A DNA stretch of 41,966 nucleotides from Nitrospirota bacterium (GTDB lineage Bacteria > Nitrospirota > Thermodesulfovibrionia > Thermodesulfovibrionales > JdFR-88): NCBI GenBank assembly GCA_021813765.1, contig JAKAJM010000015.1, forward strand, positions 1 to 41,966, written 5' to 3'. The translations under genes and the position numbers were made by a program. Within the stretch, counting starts at the first letter, position 1, and the number at the start of each line of letters is the position of its first letter. This document shows, in pieces, positions 6,991-15,921 of this stretch. The notes beneath the pieces are model-generated. The model saw only the letters and a program-made list of their open reading frames with translations. It was not told the origin of the DNA and ran no database searches.

Positions 6991-8360
6991 TGTTTTTTTA
7001 ATTTTGCCATAAAGAACCCGTCCATGTCCTGCCGGTGCGGATATGTCCTTAAATACCCCTTTTCAGAGAAGGGCAGGAGGAATTGAGGCATGTCCGTATC
7101 CAGCCGGAAATCGCCCCCCTGGCCGGAGGCAAGGAATTCGTCTATTACCATCTCTCCTTCTTCGGGTTCAGTTGAGCAGGTGGAAAAGACCAGGACTCCG
7201 CCCTTTTTAAGCGCCGGCGCCGCTGCCATCAGCATTTGCAGCTCTTTCCTGCCGGACCGGGCAAGCCACTCTTCGCCATGCCTGTATTTCACATCGGGGT
7301 TGCGCCTGATTACCCCAAGCGACGAGCACGGGGCATCAAGCAGGATCCTGTCAAAATATCCGGGCTTTTTGTAAACTGTGCTTTCCCTGGCGGTTATGTC
7401 CTCCTGTGCCGTGGAAACCGAGGTGATGCCCAGCCTCGATACGTTTTCCCGGATCCTGCCGATCCGCTTTTCGTCCGTATCCAAAGCGACTATCTCTCCC
7501 CGGTCTTTCATGAGCTCCGCTATGTGCGTGGTCTTTCCTCCGGGGGCCGCGCAGGCGTCCAGGACCTTGTCTCCCGGCACGGGAGCAAGAAGAAAGCCCG
7601 CAAGCTGCGCGGCCTCGTCCTGGGCGATGCAGAACGGGTGGATAAACCCCAGGTCACGGAAAGAGACGGCGCTTCCTCCTATTTTTATGCCCGCCGGGCT
7701 CACGCCGGAGGGCCCGGCGCTTATGCCGTTTGCGGCCAGCATATCAAGGACCTCTTCACGGGTTTTTCTTAGCGTGTTGACCCTGAGCGAAAGCGGAGGG
7801 ATGCGGTTGCCTGCAAGCGCCAGTGCCAGCGCCTCGTCAGCCCCGAACCTCCGTGCCCATCTTTTTATCAGCCACGAAGGAGTGGAGGTGAAGGTGCCGA
7901 TCGCGTCCAGCCTTTCCGCCTCTTTGGCAGAGGGGTTTTCCGAACGGGCCTTCAGTTGGTCCAATCTTTCCATAAGCGCATCCTTGCCGCGTGCGGCATT
8001 GCGCAAAACTGCGTTTACCAGGGCAGGCTTTCCTGCCCCTGAGAACTTTTTGTCCTTTTCAAGTCTCACCGCCTCGTTTACCGCAGCCCTCTCCGGGACG
8101 CGGGTAAAGATGAGCTGGTAAAGTCCCATCCTCAGGTTATCGAGCGTTGGGGTCTGTTTGGGCGCCTTGCTTAAAAACCCGTAAAGCAGGTGGTCAAGGA
8201 GATACTGCCTCCGCAGGACTCCATAAAGGAGCTCCATGAAAAGCGACCTGTCTCTTTTGCTGATCTGGCCGGGCAGGGCATCGAGCGCCTCTTTGGGGCG
8301 TGCGCCTTTCCTTATCTCTCTCAGCGCCTGCAGGACAAGCATTCGAACGTCATATGGCAT
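6987..8360 (-). CDS. rsmB: 16S rRNA (cytosine-967-C5)-methyltransferase RsmB
   Basis: Methylates C967 of 16S rRNA using SAM. It has 457 residues. An N-terminal NusB-like RNA-binding domain (about 1-140, SKRDRSLFMELLYGVLRRQ and VNAVLRNAARG) is followed by a Rossmann methyltransferase domain with motif I VLDACAAPGGKTTHIAEL, motif IV DAPCSSLGVIRRNPDVKYR and motif VI FSTCSTEPEEGE; the two motif cysteines are the catalytic pair of this family. It is the first gene of the leftward operon. The stop TGA overlaps the ATG of the PASTA gene. A weak ribosome site (AGCAGG) lies 11 bases before the ATG at 8360. Confidence 0.96.
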   Translation of the reverse strand: MPYDVRMLVLQALREIRKGARPKEALDALPGQISKRDRSLFMELLYGVLRRQYLLDHLLYGFLSKAPKQTPTLDNLRMGLYQLIFTRVPERAAVNEAVRLEKDKKFSGAGKPALVNAVLRNAARGKDALMERLDQLKARSENPSAKEAERLDAIGTFTSTPSWLIKRWARRFGADEALALALAGNRIPPLSLRVNTLRKTREEVLDMLAANGISAGPSGVSPAGIKIGGSAVSFRDLGFIHPFCIAQDEAAQLAGFLLAPVPGDKVLDACAAPGGKTTHIAELMKDRGEIVALDTDEKRIGRIRENVSRLGITSVSTAQEDITARESTVYKKPGYFDRILLDAPCSSLGVIRRNPDVKYRHGEEWLARSGRKELQMLMAAAPALKKGGVLVFSTCSTEPEEGEMVIDEFLASGQGGDFRLDTDMPQFLLPFSEKGYLRTYPHRQDMDGFFMAKLKKQ

Positions 8361-8403
8361 ATGGCAAAAAACCTGCTCAACTTTTTTATTTTTTCCTTTT
8401 GTA

Positions 8404-8438
8404 ATAATATATTATCCGGGTTTTAAGAAAAAAACCAA
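8404..8438. promoter_or_regulatory. Divergent promoter region between rsmB and dxr, with a 12-bp palindrome
   Basis: The 134-base gap between the two divergent genes holds a perfect palindrome ATAATATATTAT (8404-8415). On the minus strand TTGGTT (8433-8438), an 18-base spacer and TAATAT (8409-8414) form a plausible sigma-70 promoter for rsmB. On the plus strand TATTAT (8410-8415) could serve dxr, with only a weak -35. The two -10 boxes would overlap, so the two promoters may compete. Confidence 0.45.
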
Positions 8439-8494
8439 AAAGGGGAATAGAAGAAAAGACCTTGCGTTCCCGTGTGCAGAGGCCCTGAATAAAA

Positions 8495-9676
8495 ATGGTA
8501 AAAAAGATCGCGATCCTTGGCTCAACCGGTTCCATTGGCAAAAGCGCTCTTGATGTGGTTGAAAAATACCCGGAGCGCTTCAGGGTGGCCGCTCTTGCGG
8601 CATGCAGAAACCACAAGCTTCTGCTTGAGCAGATAAAGAAGTTCAAGCCTGAGATAGCCGCCCTCTCGGACCCGGAAGCCGCGTCCGCAATCCGCGGAAG
8701 GGCGGGTATACCGGTTTTGAGCGGCACGGAAGGGATTATTAAAACGGCCTCTTACGAGGGGGCGGATTTTGTCATTTCAGCCATCGTGGGCTTTGCCGGC
8801 CTGGCCCCCACACTTGCCGCGATCCGGTCCGGAAAGGACGTAGGCCTTGCCAACAAGGAGGCCCTGGTCACCGCAGGCAGTGTCGTCATGAAGGAGGCGC
8901 TGGAGCGCGGCGTGAAGGTCCTGCCGGTAGACAGCGAGCACAGCGCCGTTTTCCAGTGCATAGACGGCAGGGCGGGAAGCGGCGGACAGGGGCCTTTTGA
9001 CGGAGAGATAATCCTTACCGCCTCGGGCGGCCCTTTTCTTGGCAGGAGCCGCGCCGAGCTTGAGCACGTAACGGCGAAAGAGGCGGTGAGCCATCCGAAC
9101 TGGAAAATGGGAATGAAGATATCTGTCGATTCGGCCACGCTTATGAACAAGGGGCTTGAAGTTATAGAGGCGCACCACCTTTTCCAGGTCCCTCCGGAGC
9201 GCATAAGGGTGCTTGTCCATCCCCAAAGCCTGGTCCACTCGATGGTGGAGTTCCCGGACGGCTCTCTTATCGCGCAGCTTTCCGTGCCGGACATGAAGGC
9301 CCCCATCGCCTATGCCCTCTCTTATCCGGAGAGGCTCCGCGGGGTCATCTCCCGCCTTGACCTTACCCAATCGGCAGGGCTTACCTTCATGGACCCCGAT
9401 ACTGAGACGTTCCCGTGCCTGCTTTACGCCTACGAGGCCATCAGGGCCGGAGGCACAGCCCCCGCCGCTTTAAACGCCGCTAACGAGGTGGCCGTGGATG
9501 CGTTTCTTTCCGGCTCCATAGGATTTAACGATATTCCTGTTATAATTAAAAAGACCATGCAAAGCCACTTGAGCCAGAGGCTCGACGATGAAGAGGCCGC
9601 CGTCCTGGCGGACTCCGCTTCAAGGAAAACCGCTGCAAGCCTTGTGGAAGAAATAAAGAAGGAAAGAAGGAGATAG
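8495..9676 (+). CDS. dxr: 1-deoxy-D-xylulose 5-phosphate reductoisomerase
   Basis: Second step of the MEP isoprenoid pathway: converts DXP to MEP with NADPH. It has 393 residues, normal length. Motifs: NADPH-binding GSTGSIGKSALDVV (about 9-22), LANKEALV, metal-binding PVDSEHSAVFQ, TASGGPFLG, the flexible-loop and active-site region HPNWKMGMKISVDSATLMNK with GLEVIEAHHLF, and HPQSLVHSMVE. It heads the rightward run and is followed 3 bases later by rseP, a conserved pairing. cdsA and uppS, which often precede dxr, are not here. GAGG about 12 bases before the ATG is the only ribosome-site candidate. Confidence 0.98.
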   Translation: MVKKIAILGSTGSIGKSALDVVEKYPERFRVAALAACRNHKLLLEQIKKFKPEIAALSDPEAASAIRGRAGIPVLSGTEGIIKTASYEGADFVISAIVGFAGLAPTLAAIRSGKDVGLANKEALVTAGSVVMKEALERGVKVLPVDSEHSAVFQCIDGRAGSGGQGPFDGEIILTASGGPFLGRSRAELEHVTAKEAVSHPNWKMGMKISVDSATLMNKGLEVIEAHHLFQVPPERIRVLVHPQSLVHSMVEFPDGSLIAQLSVPDMKAPIAYALSYPERLRGVISRLDLTQSAGLTFMDPDTETFPCLLYAYEAIRAGGTAPAALNAANEVAVDAFLSGSIGFNDIPVIIKKTMQSHLSQRLDDEEAAVLADSASRKTAASLVEEIKKERRR

Positions 9677-9679
9677 TTT

Positions 9680-10774
9680 TTGATCCTGCTCTGGGCTGTC
9701 GTACTCCTGGGCATACTCATATTCGTTCACGAATCCGGCCACTTCCTGCTTGCCAAGCTCCTTGGCGTAAAAGTCCTGAAATTTTCCCTTGGTTTCGGTC
9801 CGAAGGTGGCAGGGTTTAAAAAAGGGGACACCGAGTACCTGCTGTCCGCCCTGCCTCTAGGCGGATATGTGAAGATGCTCGGGGAGGAGCAGGAAGAGGA
9901 GCTTGCTGAAAGCGAAAGGCGCTTCGCTTTCAACTTCCAGCCCGTCTGGAAGCGGATAATGATCGTCTTTGCCGGGCCTTTCTTCAATGTCCTTTTGGCC
10001 TTTTTTATCTTTTGCGTACTGCTTGCAGCAAAACTCCCCATCAACATCCCCAAATTTGCGGATATTACCCCAAAGGTCGGGGCGGTAATGAGCGACTCGC
10101 CCGCGGCGAAGGCCGGAATAATGCCCGGAGACATTATCACTTCGATAAATGGAAAACCCGTCAGCACATGGATGGACCTTGTTGCGGTGGTCAGCACCCA
10201 GGCAGGGCATGAGATATCCCTTACGGTCAAAAGAGGGGACAAGACCCTGTCTTTGAAGCTGGTGCCCGAGGCAGTCAGGGAAAAGACCATGGAAGGGCAG
10301 GTGGTGACGGTCGGAAGGATAGGCATCGAAAGGGCCGGAGACGCTATCCCCTTCTACATCATAAAGGCAGGCAGCATACTGGCTGTGCCTTTCAAGGCCT
10401 CGGCTGCAACTTACAGGCTTACTGTCTTTATAGGCCAGTCCGTAAAGAGTCTGATCACCGGGGTCTTTTCCTTAAGCCAGATAGGGGGGCCGATAACCAT
10501 TGTTCAGGAGTCCGGCAAGGCCGCGTCTCTTGGCATATTTTCCTATCTCATGTTCATGGCGTTCATAAGCATAAACCTAGCCGTGCTGAACCTGCTGCCT
10601 GTTCCGATACTGGACGGCGGGCATATCTTCTTTTTTGCAATCGAAGCAGTCAGAGGCAAGCCGCTCAGCGAGACTACCCAGGCGAATCTCCAGAGGCTGG
10701 GGCTGCTTCTTCTCGTAACACTTATGGCCTTTGCGATCAGGAATGACATAATGAGACTGATCAGGGGAGGCTGA
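9680..10774 (+). CDS. rseP: RIP metalloprotease RseP (site-2 protease, M50)
   Basis: Intramembrane zinc protease that, by family knowledge, cuts anti-sigma factors and signal-peptide remnants. It has 364 residues. The zinc motif HESGH (HEXXH) lies in the first membrane segment at about residue 16, with FSLGFGPKV, LPLGGYVKM, one PDZ domain (about 120-200, SPAAKAGIMPGDIITSING), and the third metal ligand in NLLPVPILDGGHIFFF near residue 310. E. coli RseP has two PDZ domains; this shorter form has one. The start is TTG at 9680 because a good GGAGA ribosome site lies just before it, over the dxr stop. It abuts the NUDIX gene. Confidence 0.96.
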   Translation: MILLWAVVLLGILIFVHESGHFLLAKLLGVKVLKFSLGFGPKVAGFKKGDTEYLLSALPLGGYVKMLGEEQEEELAESERRFAFNFQPVWKRIMIVFAGPFFNVLLAFFIFCVLLAAKLPINIPKFADITPKVGAVMSDSPAAKAGIMPGDIITSINGKPVSTWMDLVAVVSTQAGHEISLTVKRGDKTLSLKLVPEAVREKTMEGQVVTVGRIGIERAGDAIPFYIIKAGSILAVPFKASAATYRLTVFIGQSVKSLITGVFSLSQIGGPITIVQESGKAASLGIFSYLMFMAFISINLAVLNLLPVPILDGGHIFFFAIEAVRGKPLSETTQANLQRLGLLLLVTLMAFAIRNDIMRLIRGG

Positions 10775-10795
10775 TTGTCCCAGGAGGGGGGGCTG

Positions 10796-11260
10796 ATGCC
10801 AAGGGAAACAAAAGATCCGGTCAGGATACAGACTTCTGCGGGAGGGGTCATATACAGGCCGTCTCCAGGCGGGCCTTTTCCTTTTGCCGAAGTGGTCCTG
10901 GTCTCCGTGAAGGGCGGGAAGATATGGACTCTTCCAAAGGGCAAGGTCGATCGCAGGGAGAGCCTGGAGGAGACGGCCCTTCGTGAGGTCTCCGAAGAAA
11001 CGGGGCTCAAGGGAGAGCTTGCCGGCAAGATCGGAGAGATAACCTACTGGTATTTTCTTCCGGACAGGACCCGCTGCAAAAAAACGGTGCATTTTTTTCT
11101 TATGAAATATTTGAGCGGGAGCACGGAGGACCATGACTGGGAGGTGGACGATGCGGCATGGTTCCAGGTGGAGGATGCCATCAAGGCCGTTTCGTACCGA
11201 GGCGACAGGGAGATGCTGGAGAAGGCAAAGGAAATGATAGCCGGCAAAGCAGTTTTTTGA
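10796..11260 (+). CDS. NUDIX hydrolase
   Basis: Hydrolyses a nucleoside-diphosphate-linked substrate; which one cannot be told. It has 154 residues from the ATG at 10796, chosen because AGGAGG (10782-10787) sits at ideal distance; a TTG at 10775 in the same frame would add seven residues. It has a perfect Nudix box GX5EX7REVXEEXGL (GKVDRRESLEETALREVSEE followed by TGL). The sequence IWTLPKGKVDRRE resembles the Ap4A hydrolase/MutT-like branch. It is located between rseP and the heptose nucleotidylyltransferase in one transcription unit. Confidence 0.93.
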   Translation: MPRETKDPVRIQTSAGGVIYRPSPGGPFPFAEVVLVSVKGGKIWTLPKGKVDRRESLEETALREVSEETGLKGELAGKIGEITYWYFLPDRTRCKKTVHFFLMKYLSGSTEDHDWEVDDAAWFQVEDAIKAVSYRGDREMLEKAKEMIAGKAVF

Positions 11261-11309
11261 TTTTTATTCTTATTTTTCAAGAATCCAGAGGATAAGGCGG
11301 ACCTTTGAC

Positions 11310-11777
11310 TTGGGAAAGGTGATAGAAAGGGAAGATCTTAAAAAAGAGCTGGAGTCGCTCATTGAACGGATGCCCGGCGCCAGGGTCGTCTTTACTAACG
11401 GCTGCTTCGACATCATTCATGTGGGCCATGTCCGATATCTGCGGGAGGCTAAAAAACTGGGTGACGTGCTGGTCGTTGGCCTTAATACGGACGAGTCCGT
11501 TTCGCGTATAAAGCCCGGCAGGCCAATAAACGGCGAGAAAGAAAGGGCTGAGGTGCTCGCAAGCCTCGGGATGGTGGACTACGTGGTCCTTTTCCCCGAG
11601 GAAACCCCTTATGAGCTTATCAGGTATCTGGGGCCTCACGTTCTTGTGAAGGGCGGCGACTGGAAAAAGGAACAGATAGTGGGCTCTGATATCGTGCCGG
11701 TCACGCTTTCCCTGCCCTTTGAAGACGGTTTCTCCACAACCGCCATCATCAACAAGATCCGTTCCATGCCCGCGTGA
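11310..11777 (+). CDS. rfaE2: D-glycero-beta-D-manno-heptose 1-phosphate adenylyltransferase (separate RfaE domain II)
   Basis: Forms ADP-heptose for the LPS inner core. It has 155 residues, equal to only the C-terminal half of enterobacterial HldE; the kinase half is not in this window. Nucleotidylyltransferase motifs: TNGCFDIIHVGHVRYL with the HXGH active site, GLNTDESV, and LVKGGDWKKEQIVG, then the closing GFSTTAII typical of RfaE2. The start is uncertain: TTG at 11310 or GTG at 11319, neither with a convincing ribosome site. The 49 bases before it are T-rich. Substrate assignment is by family. Confidence 0.92.
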   Translation: MGKVIEREDLKKELESLIERMPGARVVFTNGCFDIIHVGHVRYLREAKKLGDVLVVGLNTDESVSRIKPGRPINGEKERAEVLASLGMVDYVVLFPEETPYELIRYLGPHVLVKGGDWKKEQIVGSDIVPVTLSLPFEDGFSTTAIINKIRSMPA

Positions 11778-11798
11778 ACATTTGAAGGGCCATGCCAG

Positions 11799-14700
11799 AT
11801 GGACATTCTAAAGGCCTTTGCCGAATTTAAAGAAAGTTTTCTTGTCCCCGGGTTTTTCCCAGGGGAGAAACCCGGCGGTATATTTTCCCTTAGGGGCTCA
11901 AGCCCTGCACTTGCGCTTGCAGTTTTGCATCTGGAGCAGGAGGGCAAGGGGAAAAAAAGGTACGAAAGCGTAAAACCGGTCCTTTGCGTTGCCCCTTCCG
12001 AGCAGGAGGCCATCCGCCTCCAGAGGGACACCGGGTTTTTTCTGGAACTGCTTGGCGCAGGGGAAAAGGGCAAAAAGACTTTTTTGCTGCCGGAGCCTGA
12101 CGGAGCCGAGCTCTCGGGCAGGCGGGCCGAGTTTTCTCTCCTGACAGGGGCTGCCAATTTTCCGAAGTCAAAAAAAACAAAAAATAGCAGGATGGTCTTT
12201 TTTGCCTCAAGGGCTGCGCTTGAAGCCCCCCTGTGGCCGGTAGAGGCTCTGGAAGAGAACATCGTCCGGCTTTCGTATCCAGGGTCTTTCCCGAGGGCCG
12301 TGCTTGAAAGGCGCTTGACCGCCATGGGATACAAGCCTGCCCCCATAGTAAGCCAGCCTGGGCAGTTCAGGATGAAGGGATGGATACTGGACATCTTTCC
12401 CGCCGGCGCGGATGACCCCGCCCGCGTGGAGTTCTTCGGGGACGACATAGACAGCATGAAGCTCTTCGATGTTGAAAGCCAGATGCATACAAGCGAAATC
12501 TTCTCCCTCACCGTCCTGCCGGTAAAAGAGCCGGAGGAAGGCCTTCCAGCGGACCTGAACGGCTTCACTCTTTTTGCGCTTGAAGGAGAAGCGCAGGCGC
12601 GGGAAGGTTTTTTCCCCTTGCATCCTTTCATAACACTTTCAGGGCTCCCCCTCAAGGGGGAAGAGGCCGAAGGCCGGCTGTCAGTCCCGGTGTCTTCTCT
12701 GGCCGGCCATGGGCTGCTAAGCAGCGAGCGGCGGGACGTGAACCAGATACCAGGCGCGGTAAAGACCCTTAGAAATGCCGGGTATGACATGCTCTTTGTC
12801 CTTTCCTCCCATTCGCAGGCGGACCGGGTGAAGAACATCATCTGGGAGGACGGGCTTCACATGCCGGTGCTGGAGCCCGAGGAGGTCTCCTCCTATGCAG
12901 GCGGGCTGTGCGCCACGTATGTGGCCCAGGGGCTTTCGGCCGGGTTCGGCCTGCCCGGGCTTCTGATAGTGACCGACCGGGAGCTTTTCGGAGAAAAGCC
13001 TGCCTGGAAGCCAATGAGGAAGTCCCGTATTTCGGGCCTCATCCATACGATGGACGACCTGCAGCCGGGAGACTTTGTGGTGCACAGCGACCACGGCATC
13101 GGAAAGTTCATTGGCATCGCCAAGCAAGAGTCCGATGGCGCCCGGTCGGACCTGATGATAATCGATTACGCCGGAGGCGCCAGGATATACCTGCCCTTGT
13201 ACGGGATAGAAAAAGTGCACAAGTACAAAAATCCCGAAGGTGCAAGCCCGCAGTTGGACAGACTGGGGGGAAAGGCCTGGGAGCGCAGAAAGGCGCGGGT
13301 GAAAAAGCGCCTTAAGGAAATGGCGGAAAAGCTCGTCCGCATATATGCCGAAAGGGAGATATCAAAAGGGTTTTCCTTCAGTCCGGACACGGAGCTGCAC
13401 AGGGAGTTTGACAGTTTTTTTCCCTACGAGCTGACCCCCGACCAGTCCCGGGCCGTGGCGGACATCAAAAAGGACATGGAGGGGCCGCGTCCGATGGAGC
13501 GACTCCTGTGCGGGGACGTGGGGTACGGAAAGACCGAAGTGGCGATGAGGGCCGCGTTCAAGGCGGTCTTCGATGGTAAACAGGTGGTGGTCCTTGTGCC
13601 CACTACGCTGCTTTGCGAGCAGCACTGGAGGACCTTCACCCGCCGGTTCTCCGCCTTCCCCGTGAAAATAGATTTTGTCAGCAGGTTCAAGGGAAAGGCG
13701 GAGAACCTTGCCGCGTATGAGGCCTTCGGCAAGGGTGAAACCGACATTCTCATAGGCACGCACGCAATTTTAAGGTCCGGACTGGAGCTGAAGAACCTCG
13801 GCCTTCTGATAATAGACGAGGAGCACCGCTTCGGGGTTGCCCAGAAGGAGCGCATAAAAGAGATAAGGAAAAATGTGGATGTGCTCCTGCTTACGGCCAC
13901 GCCGATCCCAAGGACATTCCAGATGGCGCTGTCGGGCATAAGGGACCTGAGCGTTATAGAGACCCCTCCCGAGGAGCGCCTCGCGGTCAAAAGCACCATC
14001 TCCGTTTTCGGGCATGAGGTGATCAAGGAGGCTGTGGAGGCCGAGCTTTCAAGGGGAGGGCAGGTGTTTTTCGTCCACAACAGGATAGAAGATCTTGAAA
14101 AGCTGCTGCGGCTCCTGCGCGAGCTTTTTCCTGGCATACGTATGGGCATGGCCCACGGGCGTATGAAGGAAAGCGAGCTTGAAAAAGTGATGATCAGGTT
14201 CCTGGACGGACAGCTTGACCTTCTTCTGTCCACCGCGATAATAGGCGCCGGGCTTGATATCCCGACGGCCAACACCATAATAGTGGACCGGGCTGACATG
14301 ATAGGGCTTGCGGACCTCTATCAGCTGCGGGGCAGGGTGGGCAGGGGCAATGTCAAGGCCTACGCATGGTTCCTGATCCCGGGCTACGACATCATCACCG
14401 AGGACGCCAGGAAAAGACTTGAGGCGCTGGAGGAGCTCAGTTACCTGGGGGCTGGCTTCAGGATCGCATTGAAGGACCTCGAGATAAGGGGGGCGGGCAA
14501 CCTGCTTGGCGGAGAGCAGTCCGGATATATCAGCGACATAGGGTTTGAGATGTATGTGGAGCTGCTTGAAAAGGCGGTGGCGGAGCTGAAGGGCGAGCCG
14601 GTGGTTGAGAGGGAAATGCCGCCTGTGGACCTGAGGGTTGAGGCCCTTATCCCGGAGACCTATATCGAGGACGTCTCCCTGAGGATAGGTTTTTACCGTA

Positions 14701-15053
14701 GGATATCCGCCGCCCAGGATGCAGGCGAGCTAAGGAAGGTAACGGGAGAGCTTGCCGAAAGATTCGGGCCGCTTCCCGATGAGGTGAAGAACCTGGTGCA
14801 GGTTATGTCACTGCGGATAGAGGCCGCCAGGGCATCGGTTTCGGCGATATCGCAGGCAGGAGGAAAGGCACGTTTCAGATTCCACCCGGAGGCATCTCCT
14901 CCCGTGGAGACGCTCCTCAGGGATTTCGCAGGAAAGTTGCGCTTCATGCCGGAAGGTTCATTCGAGGTGATGATCTCCGAGCGCATGGTATTAAGGGACG
15001 TTGCCCAGGTCCTCCGTCATTTGACAGGCAGCGGCGATTTTGTTATTTTCTAA
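11799..15053 (+). CDS. mfd: Transcription-repair coupling factor Mfd
   Basis: DNA translocase that removes RNA polymerase stalled at lesions and recruits UvrA. It has 1084 residues. Order: UvrB-like N-terminal module (about 170-240, QFRMKGWILDIFPAGADDPA), CarD-like RNA polymerase interaction domain (about 415-490, LQPGDFVVHSDHGIGKFIGI), helicase motor with Walker A GDVGYGKTE (about 573-581), DEEH box IIDEEHRFGV (about 671), LLTATPIPRT, and QLRGRVGRG, then TRCF C-terminal domain. It starts 21 bases after the previous stop. It is full-length with all motor motifs present. Confidence 0.97.
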   Translation: MDILKAFAEFKESFLVPGFFPGEKPGGIFSLRGSSPALALAVLHLEQEGKGKKRYESVKPVLCVAPSEQEAIRLQRDTGFFLELLGAGEKGKKTFLLPEPDGAELSGRRAEFSLLTGAANFPKSKKTKNSRMVFFASRAALEAPLWPVEALEENIVRLSYPGSFPRAVLERRLTAMGYKPAPIVSQPGQFRMKGWILDIFPAGADDPARVEFFGDDIDSMKLFDVESQMHTSEIFSLTVLPVKEPEEGLPADLNGFTLFALEGEAQAREGFFPLHPFITLSGLPLKGEEAEGRLSVPVSSLAGHGLLSSERRDVNQIPGAVKTLRNAGYDMLFVLSSHSQADRVKNIIWEDGLHMPVLEPEEVSSYAGGLCATYVAQGLSAGFGLPGLLIVTDRELFGEKPAWKPMRKSRISGLIHTMDDLQPGDFVVHSDHGIGKFIGIAKQESDGARSDLMIIDYAGGARIYLPLYGIEKVHKYKNPEGASPQLDRLGGKAWERRKARVKKRLKEMAEKLVRIYAEREISKGFSFSPDTELHREFDSFFPYELTPDQSRAVADIKKDMEGPRPMERLLCGDVGYGKTEVAMRAAFKAVFDGKQVVVLVPTTLLCEQHWRTFTRRFSAFPVKIDFVSRFKGKAENLAAYEAFGKGETDILIGTHAILRSGLELKNLGLLIIDEEHRFGVAQKERIKEIRKNVDVLLLTATPIPRTFQMALSGIRDLSVIETPPEERLAVKSTISVFGHEVIKEAVEAELSRGGQVFFVHNRIEDLEKLLRLLRELFPGIRMGMAHGRMKESELEKVMIRFLDGQLDLLLSTAIIGAGLDIPTANTIIVDRADMIGLADLYQLRGRVGRGNVKAYAWFLIPGYDIITEDARKRLEALEELSYLGAGFRIALKDLEIRGAGNLLGGEQSGYISDIGFEMYVELLEKAVAELKGEPVVEREMPPVDLRVEALIPETYIEDVSLRIGFYRRISAAQDAGELRKVTGELAERFGPLPDEVKNLVQVMSLRIEAARASVSAISQAGGKARFRFHPEASPPVETLLRDFAGKLRFMPEGSFEVMISERMVLRDVAQVLRHLTGSGDFVIF

Positions 15054-15054
15054 C

Positions 15055-15858
15055 ATGAAAAATATCATGCCCGCTTTCCGTCTTTGCCGTGAAAGGGCTT
15101 TTTCTTTTTTGCTTTTTGCTTTTTTTTTGTTCTTTCTCCTGTTCCCCTCCGTTCGTTCTAATGCCCAGGAGCTGAGCTTCGTAAATCCCCTCGCCCCGTA
15201 TTCCGTTTTCAGGACGTGGAGCGCCTTCTCGCTTCCAAAGGGCAGCACCGCCATCTCCTACAGCATAGAGCGGGCCAAGGACCCCAGCTTTTACCGGCAC
15301 ATACTTGGTCTTTCCTACGGGGTTTCGAACAGGGCGGAGGTCACGCTTAACGTCCCCTACGTTGACAATCTGCAAGGGGGAAGCGGGTTTGAGGACATAG
15401 GGGGCGCCTTTAAATACAGGATGCGGGGGGAGGGCAGATACATGCCTGCGGCCGCTCTGCTGGTAATGGGATATCTGCCTACCGGGAGGGACGCCCTGAG
15501 CCGTGACGGAGGCGTGGGCGGCGGGGCCGCCTTGAGCCGGAAACTCGGCCCGCTGATGGCCCACGCAAATATCTTCTACACGGTCTCTGGCAAAAGCAGC
15601 CTTAAGGATGAGTTCGATTTCCTTACCGGCCTGGAATTCGCCGCGGCCCATAACCTGAAGATGCTGGGAGAGTTCCAGCTCAGAAAGAGCGCCTTTTCTG
15701 ACAGGGTAGACCTCTCGGAGCTACGTTTTGGCTACAGGCTGTCCAGCGGGGGCGTTTACAATACGCTTGGCATCGGGTTTGACCTTAAGAACAGGCATCC
15801 CGAGTTCAGGCTTATGCTTGCATTCGGGGCCTCTTTCGGGCGCGTGACCGGGTATTGA
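15055..15858 (+). CDS. Outer-membrane beta-barrel protein, Phenol_MetA_deg-like
   Basis: Probable outer-membrane protein of unknown role. It has 267 residues from the ATG at 15055 (1 base after the mfd stop). An in-frame ATG at 15040, inside mfd, would add five residues, and none of the candidates has a ribosome site. A very hydrophobic signal peptide with a T9 run in its codons ends near SNAQE. The mature part alternates polar and aromatic strands, with ILGLSYGVSNRAEVTLNVPY and AAALLVMGYLPTGRDALSRD resembling the PF13557 family of barrel proteins. The final residue is Tyr (GRVTGY), as expected for recognition by the BAM machinery. Family assignment is from memory of motif style and is moderate. 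Confidence 0.75.
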   Translation: MKNIMPAFRLCRERAFSFLLFAFFLFFLLFPSVRSNAQELSFVNPLAPYSVFRTWSAFSLPKGSTAISYSIERAKDPSFYRHILGLSYGVSNRAEVTLNVPYVDNLQGGSGFEDIGGAFKYRMRGEGRYMPAAALLVMGYLPTGRDALSRDGGVGGGAALSRKLGPLMAHANIFYTVSGKSSLKDEFDFLTGLEFAAAHNLKMLGEFQLRKSAFSDRVDLSELRFGYRLSSGGVYNTLGIGFDLKNRHPEFRLMLAFGASFGRVTGY

Positions 15859-15909
15859 GCAAGACAAAAGATATTTACCGGCCGATTTTTTAATCTTCAG
15901 GCAAAATAG

Positions 15910-15915
15910 TATAAT
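15910..15915 (+). promoter_or_regulatory. Consensus -10 box 6 bases before the tatB-like ATG
   Basis: A perfect TATAAT ends at 15915 and the ATG begins at 15922. Transcription starting the usual 6-7 bases downstream would begin on or next to the ATG. No ribosome site lies between. The -35 region is only T-rich (15886-15892), so promoter strength is uncertain. Confidence 0.5.
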
Positions 15916-15921
15916 AAAACC

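Noticed and set aside
8404-8415. The palindrome ATAATATATTAT as a repressor operator
   Set aside because: It is made of overlapping -10 boxes in an AT-rich divergent promoter; symmetry alone does not support an operator.
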